NCBI GenBank assembly: GCA_018697195.1
Contig: CM031857.1
Coordinates: forward strand, 64,928,890 to 64,992,889
DNA: 64,000 nucleotides
Source: Certhia americana
Taxonomy: Eukaryota > Chordata > Aves > Passeriformes > Certhiidae
Direction: 5' to 3'
The notes below the pieces were generated by a model. The model made no database searches and was not told the origin of the DNA. It saw only the letters and a list, made by a program, of their open reading frames with translations. Made by a program: the position numbers and the translations under genes. Numbering within the stretch: position 1 is the stretch's first letter; each line of letters opens with the position of its first letter. This document shows, one piece after another, positions 50,881 through 64,000 of this stretch.

Positions 50881-53800
50881 GTTTTGTTTAAATATGGAGA
50901 CCAAAATACTTTTGATAGTAGTAAAAAGCCTGGCTGCTTGATGGCAGTATCTATTTAGATCTTGCTTTTGCAGCTAAGTGCTTCTCTTAAAAAAGCTAAC
51001 TTTGTGAGAGGTTTTAGTTTTTCTTCTGTTAAGTTCTTTATGCTTAAATGTCTGAATAATTATTCACATGCTTCCCTCTCTCAGAAACCTGACATGCTAA
51101 CACATCCTTTGCAATACAGCAATTCCACAAAACCAGTTTTTTTTCCTGAAAATTAAGACTGTTAGTGTATACCCAAGCATCCCTTCACACTCAGAAGAAG
51201 TTGAGAATTGAGTAAGTATGATTCTTCATATATAATCTCTCAGTATTAATAAATAAGTGCAAAATATATGACTAGGATATTTCTCTCTTCCTTTAAGATA
51301 TAAGCCTACATAAAACAACAGTTTATTATTTTGCTGTAGAGCTTCATCCTTATAGCTTATCCTTATAACCTTAAAATGGTTTCTAGTTACAATTAAAATA
51401 CCTCTTGGGTGGGTTGTAAATATAAAAAAGGCAAACTGTAGCACACACGTTCTGTAAGCTAGATGCAGGAGAGTGTTATTTGTTGATGTCTACTACCTGG
51501 TACACAACTTTGGTATTCACTTTGAATTACATAAGCTCCTTCTATGAAATGAACATATTTTCAAAGAACCAGCCTTGTTTCAAGAGCCATGGAGTTATCT
51601 GCTTGTGACATGCTGTAGGAATTACAACCCTGAGATAGCCACACACTGTATGCACTCCTACACAAGTAATAAATACCATTATTTGAGATTCTCTGCCACA
51701 AGCAAGCGAGGCACAATAACTACTGACAAACACAAGACCCTATTCCACATGTACAGTAAAAGACAGATTATTTGGAGATTAAAAGTCGAGCTAAAACCAC
51801 ATCCTGTAGCAATGGTTCAGTGCAGCTCAAATAAAGAAGGAAAAGGAACTTAAACTATCTTCCTGGGGAAAACATTCTTATTTGAGGGCTCAGTAGAGGA
51901 CTGAAGCACCTATACTGAAAGAATGTAGCAGGATACAGTCAATAATTATATTAGTGGTGAAAAAAAGGTAGCACTTCTATGGAGTGCAGTAGGAGTTGTA
52001 CCTAAACATTGTTGCATATCTTCTGCTTCACAAAAACACAGTCCTAAACCAGTGCTGAAATTGTAAAAATTCTACAAATTTTCATTAATTCGGAAGTTGC
52101 TAGCAATTGTAGAATGTTTACAGACTGGTTAAAGAAGACAGAACCAAAAAGCCCAACCATTAATAAGTTGCTGAATTTAAGAAACGCATTTGCAGTAGAC
52201 AAGTGATTTCAATGAAAAGTTAAGGGGAAATTCTTAAGCCTTAATTTCACATAGCATGCAAAATTTAGAAAACGCAAATGTTCTACAAATGATCTACTAA
52301 TTGTGGTTGCTTTCATAAAATATATATTTGATATTACTGTTTTAATTTGGACTTCTACTGAAGATGGCAGAGGGTCACAACAGTATCAGAAAATTTGTTT
52401 AGCAACAAATACACCAGGAGAAGAGCAGGAAGTACAGTGTAGGGAACATTACAGATTGTGTATTTTTATTATGAAACACAGTCTCACGATGCCAATTATT
52501 GTTACTTCAAGGACAAACACTGTGCAAAGAAACTGGGACATACATAGAAAAGATGTACAGGTCAATGCAAAAAGCACCTCATGGGGACAATACCTGAGAA
52601 TTCCAGAATCATCAGCTTGCAGACGACAGCACAGAGTCCATGGAGAATACCTTAACATCTCCACAGCTGTTTAATTTAGAAGTTATTATTTGAAATCCTT
52701 TGCAAGTGAAAGCAATGCAATATAAAATTGAGCTTTATCCAGAGTCCTTTGCTTCTTATAATCTCATGGCAGAGAGGTTTGTCAGAGGCTACTTAAGAAG
52801 GTGAAATTGCAGAAAACTTCAGTGTTTCTAAAACATACTATAAACCCCCCTCACTCCCCTGAGTGTTATACTTGTGAAGGTAACATATAACGGTAAACAA
52901 CATATGTTAAATCCTTATGTTGTGTAACGAGAAGGTCATGCATTATTTGGTACAGGATGTCTGAGAAAGATTCAGTTGGACTGGCAAAGTGTAATGTGTT
53001 TGCAGGTTTGAAAATAACTATGGACTCCAGCCCAAAACAAAAATGACTGTTCTCAACGTTTATACAATGAAAACTGTCTTTAGACTGATATCAGAATCAC
53101 AGACCTTCAGAGAACAGAAGAACCTTCACAGAACCTATCAAGACACATCAGCATAATGTAAATGTGACAAAAAGGCAAACAGGGTAGGTTGGGTGTACTA
53201 AGCAAAGTTCTAAGAGCAATAGAAAAATATTATTGTCATCATTCAAGACAATCTGGATGTCTCTTTATGCTCTAAAGTCTGTATGGATTTAGATGTTTGG
53301 GTTTTTTTCTGATGAAAAAAGGGACAGTTGTATATTCAGTGCCTGAATCCACCTGTAATTCAAAACGACACATATTTTAGAAATCAGAATGGATTCATAT
53401 TGTAAGCATAACATACATCACTGTTATCAGAACTGTTGTTGAACTGGAGCTCAGAAAATTTATTCTTCATCTTTTTGATTTGCATTTCCAGTTCGTGAAA
53501 CAAAATATTGTTTTCCAGATTTTCATCAGTTATGTCCAGGATTTCCTATGGGCTAACTAAACCGTCTCAAATTATCATCACAGACAAGTTCATAAAATCT
53601 AAGAAATTTTGGCTCCTCAAAAACTGGTTATTTCCCTTTTCTTTGAAGTGTATTAGTTGACCAATAGATAATCTTGGCCTATTTCAAAAATAGTGCAAAG
53701 CCAAGCATAGTAGCTTAGATATCAACAGAGTAAAGACCATAATATGTAGCATCGCTGACCCAGTGAATAATTATAGTTTAAGGAATCATATAACTCTTTT

Positions 53801-56800
53801 CCTTCTCCAAACTGCTCCTGCACATGAAAGTATGAAGGCTTTGCTGATAAAGTCACATCAGAAAGAGGGACACAGTATTTTCTTACCTTGTACTGATGTG
53901 GTTTCAGAATAATAACTTTTAGGAAATTTTACAGCATACATGGAGGACTCCCAGTTGAAGTTCAACAAACCCATTTACTTCACATTTGCATTATTAAAAT
54001 CAATAGTAAATTGCATTTCACTCACTAGTAATGAAGACTTTCTTTTGAAGGACTAACATTCCTCTTCTTCCTTATAAGTCATTATCCATCGAGAAATAAC
54101 TTTTTCAATGGGACTTTGTAATCTTCCTCAAATATCAGTTCCTGTGGCAGATGGGAAAAAATGTCCTCCAGAGACTGCAGCATATTCTGTATCATGATAG
54201 AAACACTGTAGCACTGCATTTGTAATTTTTGTGTGAAACTGCATGGTAAGAATCAGATGTAAAGATTAGATTTGTTCAGACGGTATGCTGAAGACCTCAT
54301 GGAGACTTGCCTGTTTTTTATTACTGTAGCCATTTAGGACATTACTAGAGCAATGACATGCTGAAATAAGCAAGCTTTGCTTACTTCTAACCTGTGAGTA
54401 TGTACCACTAGTATTGATACAGCTGTCTTCCTGTCTTCATGTTGTGAAAAAGGAAAAGAATTTTTGTCCTTGTTTCACAAGGATAAGATAAGCCATAGCA
54501 GTCTCAAGGTCTTGGACTAGATCTAGACTGACTTTTTTTTACCCCAGTGTCCCATTCCTCTCATTGTTGAGGCTTCCTAGGTTTTAGACCTGGTTATGCA
54601 TGTTACCTAATCAAGGTCTTCTCAAAATTTATTCTTTGTGGAAGCTGGTTGAAAACTCCTTACAGTAGCAGCTGCAACACATAGTGAAATACACCCATGC
54701 CTCACGTAACATAAATTTGGGCTACAACATGTGTGAATGTATGGTTGTGTGATATAAGAAATGCTTTCAGGTTCCTTAGCCTAGAAGCTGACACAGAAGC
54801 ATAATAAGAGACAGGAAAAAAGTCTGAATGTACTGGAAAACAAACTGCTTTTCTGAATCACGTCACCAGTTTCCAAGACTATCTTCTAAACATGTTTTAG
54901 CAATGGCTATTATACTTTTTTTCTGGTGTAGACTTTGAATACATTGCAAATATCAATTTATCCCTTTGTATGGGAAAGGTATGGTATGAGTATATAAAGG
55001 AATATAACATTTTCTTAATCATAGAATGAAATGTTGTGGAAGTTTAAAAACTAAGGTGACAGTGTTGTGAGTCTGTTCTTCTACTAAATAAAACCTAGAG
55101 TACATACTTTTAATTATAGGATATATAATTTTTGTTGTGCAATTGCCATGATTCTCACAATATTAGCTTCAGAATGTCTTATTTTATTAACTGATAAGCA
55201 AACCTGATTTTCTTGTAATTGTGCTGCACTTACTATGCAATTACACAGTAAATAAGCTGTGAACAAAAAAATAATTGTAAGTTTCTTTTTAACCTGCTTA
55301 ATCCAAATCTGGGTCATAAAAGAGTGACAGAACTCAGAGCATCTCAAGGATTATCAGATGTCAGTTGCTTTGTTGCAACTATGGTAAGAGTGGGATGTAA
55401 TTGAGCTCCAAATATGAAGTATTACATATTAGAAATGTTATAACTGTAAATTAAAAAAATGTTGACAAAAAAAAAAGAAAATAAAAGTGGTTTTTATATA
55501 AAAGCAGTCTAGTCATTTTGTGTATTAGTAATTGAAATAAATATTTTTACAGTTAAATCCCATGTGAATTTGGGATAGTTGCCCCCCAAGGTTTTGAGGT
55601 GAGGTATTATCTTTTAAAAAAAGCATGGCTAAAAAGTTCTCTTTACATGTTCTTTCCCTAACCCTAATGCTTTTTCCTTGATCAAATTTTTGTGTATGTC
55701 TCTTCAAGAAACCAAAACACTGAAACCAAAGCAAATAAATGAACCAAACAAACAGCAATGTAAGTGCATGGTTATCTCTAAATACAGTATGATACAATTA
55801 AGTCAGAAAGATACTGACATGATTAAAGATAAACTCAAAAGTTATTTTTGCAATTAGGGTTTGGATGGAACAAAACAGTTCTTAAATGCTCCTCTGCTTA
55901 GTTCAAGATTTCTTTTGACAGAAAGATTGGTCAACTGGTGTGAAGCAAATATGAATCCTAGTAAATTGGCCTTGATGGACATAGTGCAGACTCTTGTGCT
56001 GGTTTCTAACTTAAACCCTAATCATTCTTAGTTTCTTTAGGTCCTAACAGAATTCAGGCATTTTTACTTACTGGGACATTTATAAACACTCTAATAAATA
56101 AATGGAATGCATTTCACCTAACTTGAAATATTTACCACACAGTCTAGTAAAGCTAAAGTAATCATCTTGGTTTCCCTTTCCAGCCAATGGGAAAAAAAAA
56201 TCATTCAAAAGTAGCAGCTATTTTGCAAACCTATCTATAGTTTAGATGCATTGTCCTTCAGGTGTTTTTCCCCCTTTATAATGCGTGGGTGAATTGATTC
56301 ATCTTAGAAAACTAGTAACAACCCTATCAATACTGAACTTGATGTGAAATGCATCCCTACTTTTTACTCCAGCACACTCTTCTGAGTCCAATTTTAGCCA
56401 ATATTTGTCCTTTAGACATACACACAGGACCTTCTAGATGGTCCCCCAAACAATTTATTCACAACAGAGCACTTGGGTAGTTCAACTCGCTGTACTGTGC
56501 TGTCCAGGATTTTTCTCTGTAATTCAAGGTGTTTCCTCTGAAATAGATTTTCTCTTCTATGTACCATAAATTCTTTATACTTGCTTCCACCACTGTGTTC
56601 TGGTCATTTTTTCTGACCTGGGTTTATTTTTGTTTTAAAGACAGTCACCCCACATGAAAAGTTTTGGGTTTTCTCCTTCCCACAATTTTTTTCTCTTTAG
56701 GTTCCAGTTGAATAGGTGCCATCCTTGACTTTTAAGGTACATTTAGCCTCTTCTCTTTATTTTATTTACTTATAATAAATCCCACTGAAATCAAAGGTCT

Positions 56801-59800
56801 TACTTGTTGAATAAGATACCATGAATGAGAAAAACAGAATCTGTCCTACAGTAAAATTTCTCGAAGAAATCTTTGAGGTTTTTCAGTAGCACTTTAAAAA
56901 CAAAGTATTGAACATAATATATTATAATGTAAATTCCATCAAACACCATGTCATTAACATTTTGCAATCTTGTTTATTCAAGTCAATCCATCTATATATA
57001 CAAATCTGATATTTTCCTTTTTAAAAATTTAACATGCCTAAGTGCCCATAAATCAGTTATGACAATCATTGTTAAAGCAATCAATAGTAAGGAATATGCA
57101 TTAATTCAAATAATATTGATAGCCACATGAACCTGCATCAGTCTTCTGTGAAATAAGAAAAATGATACATCTTTTTAAAATCAATATTTTCCTTTTTATG
57201 TCATTCATTTGAAGAGTATCAATAATACATTACTTTATACCTTATGTGTCAGTAGCTCTACTTCTAAATGTACAGATATCTTGAAAAAATATTGAAGTGA
57301 GGCAAAAGAAAAAAATCATCAAAGCAATGACCTGCTAAAAAGCTTACATTCACCCATTGTATTGTGGGTATTCATCTGAACTAAAATATGTATGGGCAGC
57401 ATTACTGGTTGGATATATTATTTATGACTCAGACCTCCATAACAGATGTTTGTATGCCACATTTGTCCTGGAGTTAAAGAGCAAGAGGAACAGTAAGAGA
57501 ACTCAGCATTGCTTTTATCTATCTTCAGACATTAGAACCACGAAGTTAGGCAGGTGTGCAGACCAAAGTGGAAATACAAGATGTGGAATTACAACATCCA
57601 TTCATCACAAAAGAAACATTTTAATTGGTTATATGTGGAAAATATCTACTTGACAGTCAGTTTCTCACTTTTCACATAAGTGCTTTGCTGCTTGGATGCC
57701 TAATCTTGTTTAGTATAGGGAAAGTAATTTGACATGAAAGTACCTAGATGGCTGCCGAAAATTAATTGCCAATTAAAAAAGAAAAATGTTTGTGCTACTC
57801 TATAAACAAGCCAACATATAAACCTTTCAGTCTTGTTGCTTTATTTATGTCTCTGTAGATCTGGTTTCAAGCTATTTGCATACAATTTACAAATTCATAT
57901 TATAATTCTCCCGTATATTTATGATTTTATAGTTGTATATATTTTACCTCTATGAAAAATATTTATTTCTTTATGCTTCTGTTGCTTATTATTTAACAAA
58001 AACATTTCATTACATTTGATAGTTTATGTCTCTTCCTTAGAATGAGGCATTTTTATTTGTAGGGCTCAGAAAGAGAGGTTTATTTTTCCCCCACATAAAA
58101 ACAAAAAAGCCAAACCTCAAAACGATGAACTCCTGTCTCTTACTTCCCATAGCTTCCTGAGTTTTCTTTCAAGCAAGGATGAATACCCCAATGATTCAAA
58201 GTATAAAGGTTAATCTGAGTGGAAAATGAAGGCTTTAACAGGATTGTAAAGCTTAAGGACTCCTTTCAGCACTAAAGAGACTTTTGAAAGTGGCTGAGCC
58301 ATAGAAATTTCATGAGTACCATGGAATGGCCTGCTTAGATCCAAAATACAATTCAAATGGCACAGCTGGCTGAATCCATGAGTAGAAATGGATATTGACT
58401 TCCATTTTCTTCCTTCTTCTCTTCCCAAAATTAATTTGATACACATTGGGTATCAATGAATATGAATCCATGCTATGTCCCCATAAATGTTATTAATTAT
58501 GTGTAGGATAGATTACTGAATAGCATAAATTTTAAGAAATAATAGAAAATTTATAGAATTTATATTATATCTTATATTATTTTTAGACTATAACATAAGC
58601 ATATCTCTTTCAAATTTTAAAAGTTCTTGAGGATTTTTTTGGGGTTTGTTAGTTTGGGGTTTTTTGTTAGTTTTTAGAATTGAAATGCATTCACAGTGAG
58701 TAAAATTCAGCCGCTTTACCTTACATTAATAAATTGGAAATATCTATGGTTGTTCAAAGCTATTGCTCCTTATATTAACCTTTTTATTCACTCTTCAAGT
58801 CCACATGAGTGAGGCAAGTTCTTTGCTAAAGCCAATCTGAAGACAGATTTTAATGAGGAAGGAAAAAATAAAACCTCAAACAAACCAGAACAAACCAAAA
58901 CAATACAGAACAGAACAAAACACACACCCACAAAGTTTTCAAGAACAATTTTTGACAATTGCATATCTCTGGCAAAATATGAGTCCAAGACACCTGATCT
59001 ACAGTTTCAACCAGCATGAAAGACTGACTGCAAATACTTTGGGAATTTTTTTCAAGATAAAATTATACTATAGGAAACTTCTGAGCACACTTATACATTG
59101 CTCAGCTTTCTCACAAAACTCATGGTCCTATGTGAAAATCAATAGTGTGGAGATAATGTCAGGGTCATTTATTATGACCCTGGCTCCTTGGCTGTGCCAA
59201 GTAGCTCTGTAATCCTCAAAAACCAGACTCCTACAATAGCCACCATTCAAGGCGTGAATTAACGAACAGTGACCTGTCTTATTTTTCTTTTCTTTTTCAA
59301 TTAGAATTATAAGAATAAAAATAATAAGAAGTCATATGTAGATTTTAATGAATGCAACTTTTAATGGAGAAGGAATCTAATAAAGAATACTAATGTCGCA
59401 GTTTTTAATCTCAATCAAAATAATCTATAATATTTCATTATATTTTATATTTTCAAGCATTTATTGATATGCCTATTTTATTTTTCTTATTTGTAGCTCT
59501 TTAAAAGATAGGTATTAGAGAGGTTACAAAAAGGCCTGGCAATGTGAAAAGGTAACAAAAATCTCAAAGAAATGTGTTCAAATCAGTTCTCAGAACTTAA
59601 GAAACATTCAAATTGGAATGCGCTTACCATTAGTAAAGCTCCCAAAATATTTTCACTTAAAATCAAATATTTTATAAATATGTAACTAATTATCCTCTCT
59701 TGTTGGGTTTTTTTTAACTCATCATAAAAGTAGTTCTTAATACAGGCTTTGAATCACTCACAGTTTTATAATATAGATCTCTTGGAAAGTATTGGGCAAT

Positions 59801-62800
59801 AGTGTATCTGTCTTTCTTTTCTAATATGTGAAAATAGAGAAACAAGTAAAAATGACAATCAAGTTAACAAAATCTTGAATCATTAGATATGCAGCTATAA
59901 TTAAAGAAATAGAGACCTACATAATCTTCAATAGGTGACTGCTTTGGTCTGTGAGCAGGGGATAACTGCAGTCATATTTCTGTGTAATATTCTATTACAT
60001 AATGTATTTCATCCCAATTTTTTATTTGACTCCTCCTGTTGACTGTAAAATATATTAGAAATTTTACATTTCTCCCTCTTTAAATTACATACAATTAAGT
60101 ATGTTTTTTACTGTCCCACAAGAATCACAAGACCTTCATGTTACTTATCACAGGACACACAGAAAAAGATGTGGGATGTCCAGAGGTGAAACACAAACTC
60201 TGTGTTCCTTCGTTTCAGATATCTACTGCAGCTTTTTGGTGATTCCTATCACTAAAATCAACAGGATAACCAGGTAACCATAGAAGCAAGTAGGAAAGCA
60301 TTTGAAAATGATTTGTCTACTTCATAATAATCCTCACAGCTGAGGGAATTTTTAGGTTGGTTTACTATCTTGTGGTCTTTTTGGTTTCCTTATTTCCATG
60401 AGGAGTTGTATCAAACATTGTAATAAAAGCAGTCAAACACAAAGTGTCTACCCTTCACATTCTTAAAAGATTACCATAGTCTGTGCTTTTGGACACAGTT
60501 CTAGACACAAGATTTAGAATTAATTATTTTAGTTTCCCTCTAGCAACTGAGACATATATCCTGAAAAGCTCCAATTACTTCAAATAAACACCAGAATTCT
60601 CTCAGATATGTAGGTCACTCTTCACTTGCTCTTAACTAACTAAAGAAAGCAATTCAAAGTCCTCTGTGACTGACCTGCTTAAGATATCCTGCCTTCCTGT
60701 GGCCCATAATACTGTGTTAGGTTGCTTCCCACTGGAACAATAAAATAACATATTGCAAAGAAAATCCTGTGTGAGTAGTGAATCTCTCCATAAAGGGGAA
60801 TTCAGCGATAAACCTCACCTGTGGATTCCCTTGCCCACTAACAAATTTGCAGTTTTCATCTCAAAGCTTTTTTCTTATGTGTTACTTTGGTAATAACAAC
60901 CTCATCATTCTTAACTGCACCTATGCGAACAAATGAACAAGTGAAAAAACAAACAAATCCTATCAACATGGTAAACACAGTCCTTTCCTAGGATAGAAAA
61001 GAAGCAGGAAAAAGTTTTATTTTCATGAAAGTACTTAATAGAAATATTGATAGAAATTAACATATGTCATTGTACTGAAAATGTAAAATAAACATTGGTT
61101 ATATAAATGAGCTTAACTTATTTGTAGATCACACAGAAGTAGTTTTTGTGAATTCATCATTAAATTATCTTTTCCCAAACATAATAATTTTGTGAGAAAA
61201 AAACTTCCAGCAGCATCTAGCGCATCCATTTCTATTTCTGCCTGAAAGCAAAACTTTTAAAAGCAGGTTCAATTTCTTTATCAATATTTAGTATTTGGTT
61301 TTCTCAAAAATCTACTTGCTTGTTACATGTTTGAAGCTGAGCCACAGTTTGTCAGAAGTTCTACTCTGACCTACTTTATAATTCTCCATGAACTGGTTTG
61401 GGTAGTTCAATACCTTTATATATTGATTATCTTAAAAAACATTCCTCAAATGAGGATAGCTTTCAGTTCTAAAGTGTTCAGTGATCAAATTCCTTAGACA
61501 TTGTAGTGATACAAGATATATAATCAGACTAACATAAGCTTCACACTTACAGCAATGTCTGTGAAAGAATGTTCCTCTGAAGAAATTATTTTTTCAGTAC
61601 TGTCAAATCAAAATTGAGCCAACAGTACTACTTCATGTTTCAGCCTTCTGTGGTTCTTGTCACATCACAAACTGAAAACCAAGATAAGTAACTCAGCAGT
61701 CATCACTTTATTCAACTTTTCAAAGAAAACAGATTATCCAATTTAGATAAAGCAATATATACAAATTTTCACATAGATATTTAGAGTTGAAAAATAAAAC
61801 CAATTATAAATCAATAATTTTACAGTTGTTTTGACACAACATTGTGGGATTGATTCTTTCTTTCCTCGATGAGTACACTTAGTTATATGTAAAGATTTTC
61901 TTTTCACTTACCCTTCTGGTAGAATAATACCTGGTTTTGAATTAAGTAAATAAGCTCCAAATATATTTCAGTGCTCTGTTCCACGCAGGCTATCAGAATG
62001 AGCAGCAGCAAAGGTGGAAGAGTTAAAATCTGAATGGTTTTGAACTTTTTAATTCATTACTGGGGTTTCATAAAGAAGGAAAAAATTCTCAAAGTTTTAC
62101 TCAAAAGGAAGTGCTGTCCTGTCTTCAGGAAAACTGTCTTCTGACCACAGCAAAATAATCTTCAGGCTTGAGAAGTTTCCCTCAAGGTACATATGCATAT
62201 CTCTTGGTCTTTCCATTTACCACATTTCCTAATTTGTGATACTCAAGAGTAATAATTCATATTTATGGATAAAATATGCCCAAAAAAGAGAGAAATCAGA
62301 AGTCGTCAATTTTAGTTTCAAGTTTCATTGATACATTAATCACTGGTTATTTTTCTTTTTCATCAGAAACCCTGTGACATAGCAACTAAGAAAAAAATTG
62401 CAGCATTTTTTCCACTTTTATCACCACTTATAAATAAGCTACTCAAAGTCTCTGTCACAGTTACACACTAAATGGAAGGAATTTTGTTCCTAACTCCTAG
62501 GCCTTCTCCACTGAATCCTCTAAAGAAAAGTTCTGTAACATAAATAATTAATAGAGTCAGACAATAAAGGCTTTTAAAAAATATTTCAAAACTTCAGATT
62601 ATATTTGCAATAAGAAAGAGAATAAAAAATAACAAACTTTTTTCATCAAACCCTCTGTTTTATAAAACTGTCAATTCAGGGCACACAAAGGATGCAATGC
62701 AGCAAAACTATTCATGCAAACTTTAAGAACATTTTTTTAGTGAAGCTGGTATAGCCACACTAGCACAGAGCTCCACATAGCCTCATCACTTATACTGAGC

Positions 62801-64000
62801 TGCAAGGTTTGTGAGTTTAAGCCTAGTACCAAGTCCATGGCTGTACTGCTTCCCCTGATCCCAAACCTGGTTGTTTGCCATTAATACTGGTAATGTTAGC
62901 CCTGCTTTGCATACAGAAATTGCTGATTGTCTGCAGCTCTCCCAGATAACAGAAAAGCATACAGTGAAACTTCTGACAATATGTGTTAAACAGCATTGAC
63001 TGTCATGACTATATCAATCCTTCCCTTAGAAATGCAGCACATGGCTCTGATGTTGTTTTAATAAGCAGAGGTGAAATCCAAGTCACTATATAACTTTTTT
63101 TTTCTTGCAGAGCAGTCTGACTTTGTTCTAGATAGTAATATGACCAAAGTGGAAAAAAAAAAAATAAAGAAAGAAGCCTAGTTTTTAATGAGCTGTCTCA
63201 ATAGTATTCATCAAAAAGCAAGCTCAGGATTCATCAAAATCAAACATGTTTATTTGTGTAAACTATGGTATTAAGTGGAGCACTTCATGCCTTAGTACAC
63301 AACTGATGGAAAATCGTGAAATAAGAGTGCATTTCTGTTGTAAAATGCCTGAAATGGCAAGTTCCAGCTCAGGTGTAACGTGCAATTTAAAACACTATCT
63401 TCTAATTCATCTATACAACGTTCTTCCATAATATCTCTTTCTCACATTATTATTTAACTACTAATATTTAAAGTTTCGCCTAATGTTTTATAAAATATGA
63501 TTTGTGATATTTGTGATAGAGATGATTTATTTATGTATAAATAAATGTTAATCACTTCTAAGGTAAATAAACAATGCTATCACCTTATGAGTTTTATTTA
63601 TATTCTGAAATCAAACAATTCAAAATCATAGCCTCTTTATATCAATCATTGAAAATATGGGTGTTTTCACATAGTAATTTAACTAGAAAGGCCTGCAAAT
63701 TCTTCAACACATTTTAGAGACCATGAAAATATTTCAGCAACTAAATTAAAAATTTTATTCAAACTTTAGACAAGCAAGTATTTTGATATTGAAGTTTCCC
63801 CCATAACTTTCTTGCTATCTAGAGACAGCTGCTTGTCTCCTATATACCCCAACCATGTAGTGCCTCAACAGCTCAGTATAATACGTAACCTCAGTGTTCC
63901 TAAAACATATCAGGATTTAGTGTCCATGTTGTCATAATAGCTGAAATATTCAACTCAGCTTCAGTTTCCAACTGAGAAATTTCCAGCAGAATAATTGCCT
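50881..64000. other. Gene-free AT-rich sequence to the window end
   Basis: About 13 kb contain no gene or transposon I can classify. Short A/T runs occur near 51132, 55469 and 63152-63163. The frames at 52303-52674 (+, 123 codons), 57357-57653 (+, 98) and 58853-59212 (+, 119) show no signal peptide plus domain, no repeats and no homology that I recognise. I see no tRNA, rRNA or snRNA-like sequence. Confidence 0.55.

Noticed and set aside
52303..52674. 123-codon plus-strand frame and an overlapping minus-strand frame
   Set aside because: No recognisable domain or neighbour context. Its length is within chance expectation for a window of this size.
53091..53130. Possible CR1 tail (AGAATCACAGACC)
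   Set aside because: Only one octamer-like unit is seen, with no GGTTGGAAGGGACC-type body after it.
57357..57653. 98-codon plus-strand frame considered as a possible small gene
   Set aside because: No signal peptide with a clear domain, no splice context and no homology that I can recognise.
1..64000. CRISPR array, bacterial operon, phage or plasmid features
   Set aside because: The window carries vertebrate retroelements, microsatellites and long non-coding AT-rich DNA. No spaced direct repeats or prokaryotic gene organisation is present.

Overview
This window looks like vertebrate nuclear DNA, almost certainly from a bird and probably a songbird. It is AT-rich throughout, has no CpG island, and contains no coding sequence I can support. 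The bird assignment rests on interspersed repeats: 5'-truncated CR1 LINE copies with the typical 3' tail (here always on the minus strand) and long terminal repeats (LTRs) of families I recognise from avian genomes. The songbird assignment is weaker and rests on memory of two LTR families near 20.5/30.2 kb and 49.9 kb.

Layout: 0-3 kb holds an ATGT microsatellite and a GGAA array with a 10-N assembly gap. At 3.27 kb there is a short CR1. At 8.09-9.05 kb there is a roughly 0.96-kb ERVL-like LTR interrupted by a CR1. Two CR1 3' stubs lie at 13.41 and 17.71 kb, followed by a pyrimidine-rich stretch and a second copy of the same LTR family in the opposite orientation (18.23-19.01 kb). At 20.44-21.40 kb an older CR1 is split by a solo LTR with a CCCT target duplication. 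At 30.19-31.02 kb a related solo LTR is flanked by GGAAT. An ancient CR1-like LINE fragment with a readable reverse-transcriptase frame sits at 45.74-46.27 kb. A TATC microsatellite lies at 47.74 kb. At 49.88-50.32 kb there is an LTR with a 9-bp terminal inverted repeat next to a degraded stretch that may be retroviral gag. The rest is unique AT-rich sequence with homopolymer runs.

The numerous open frames of 60-220 codons look like chance, low-complexity or repeat-derived frames. The window is best read as a gene desert or the inside of a very large intron. I found no new biological system. The most informative items are the nested insertions with their target duplications, the strand skew of the repeats, the LINE RT relic, and the assembly gap. 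Family names come from memory of repeat consensus sequences and were not checked by search.
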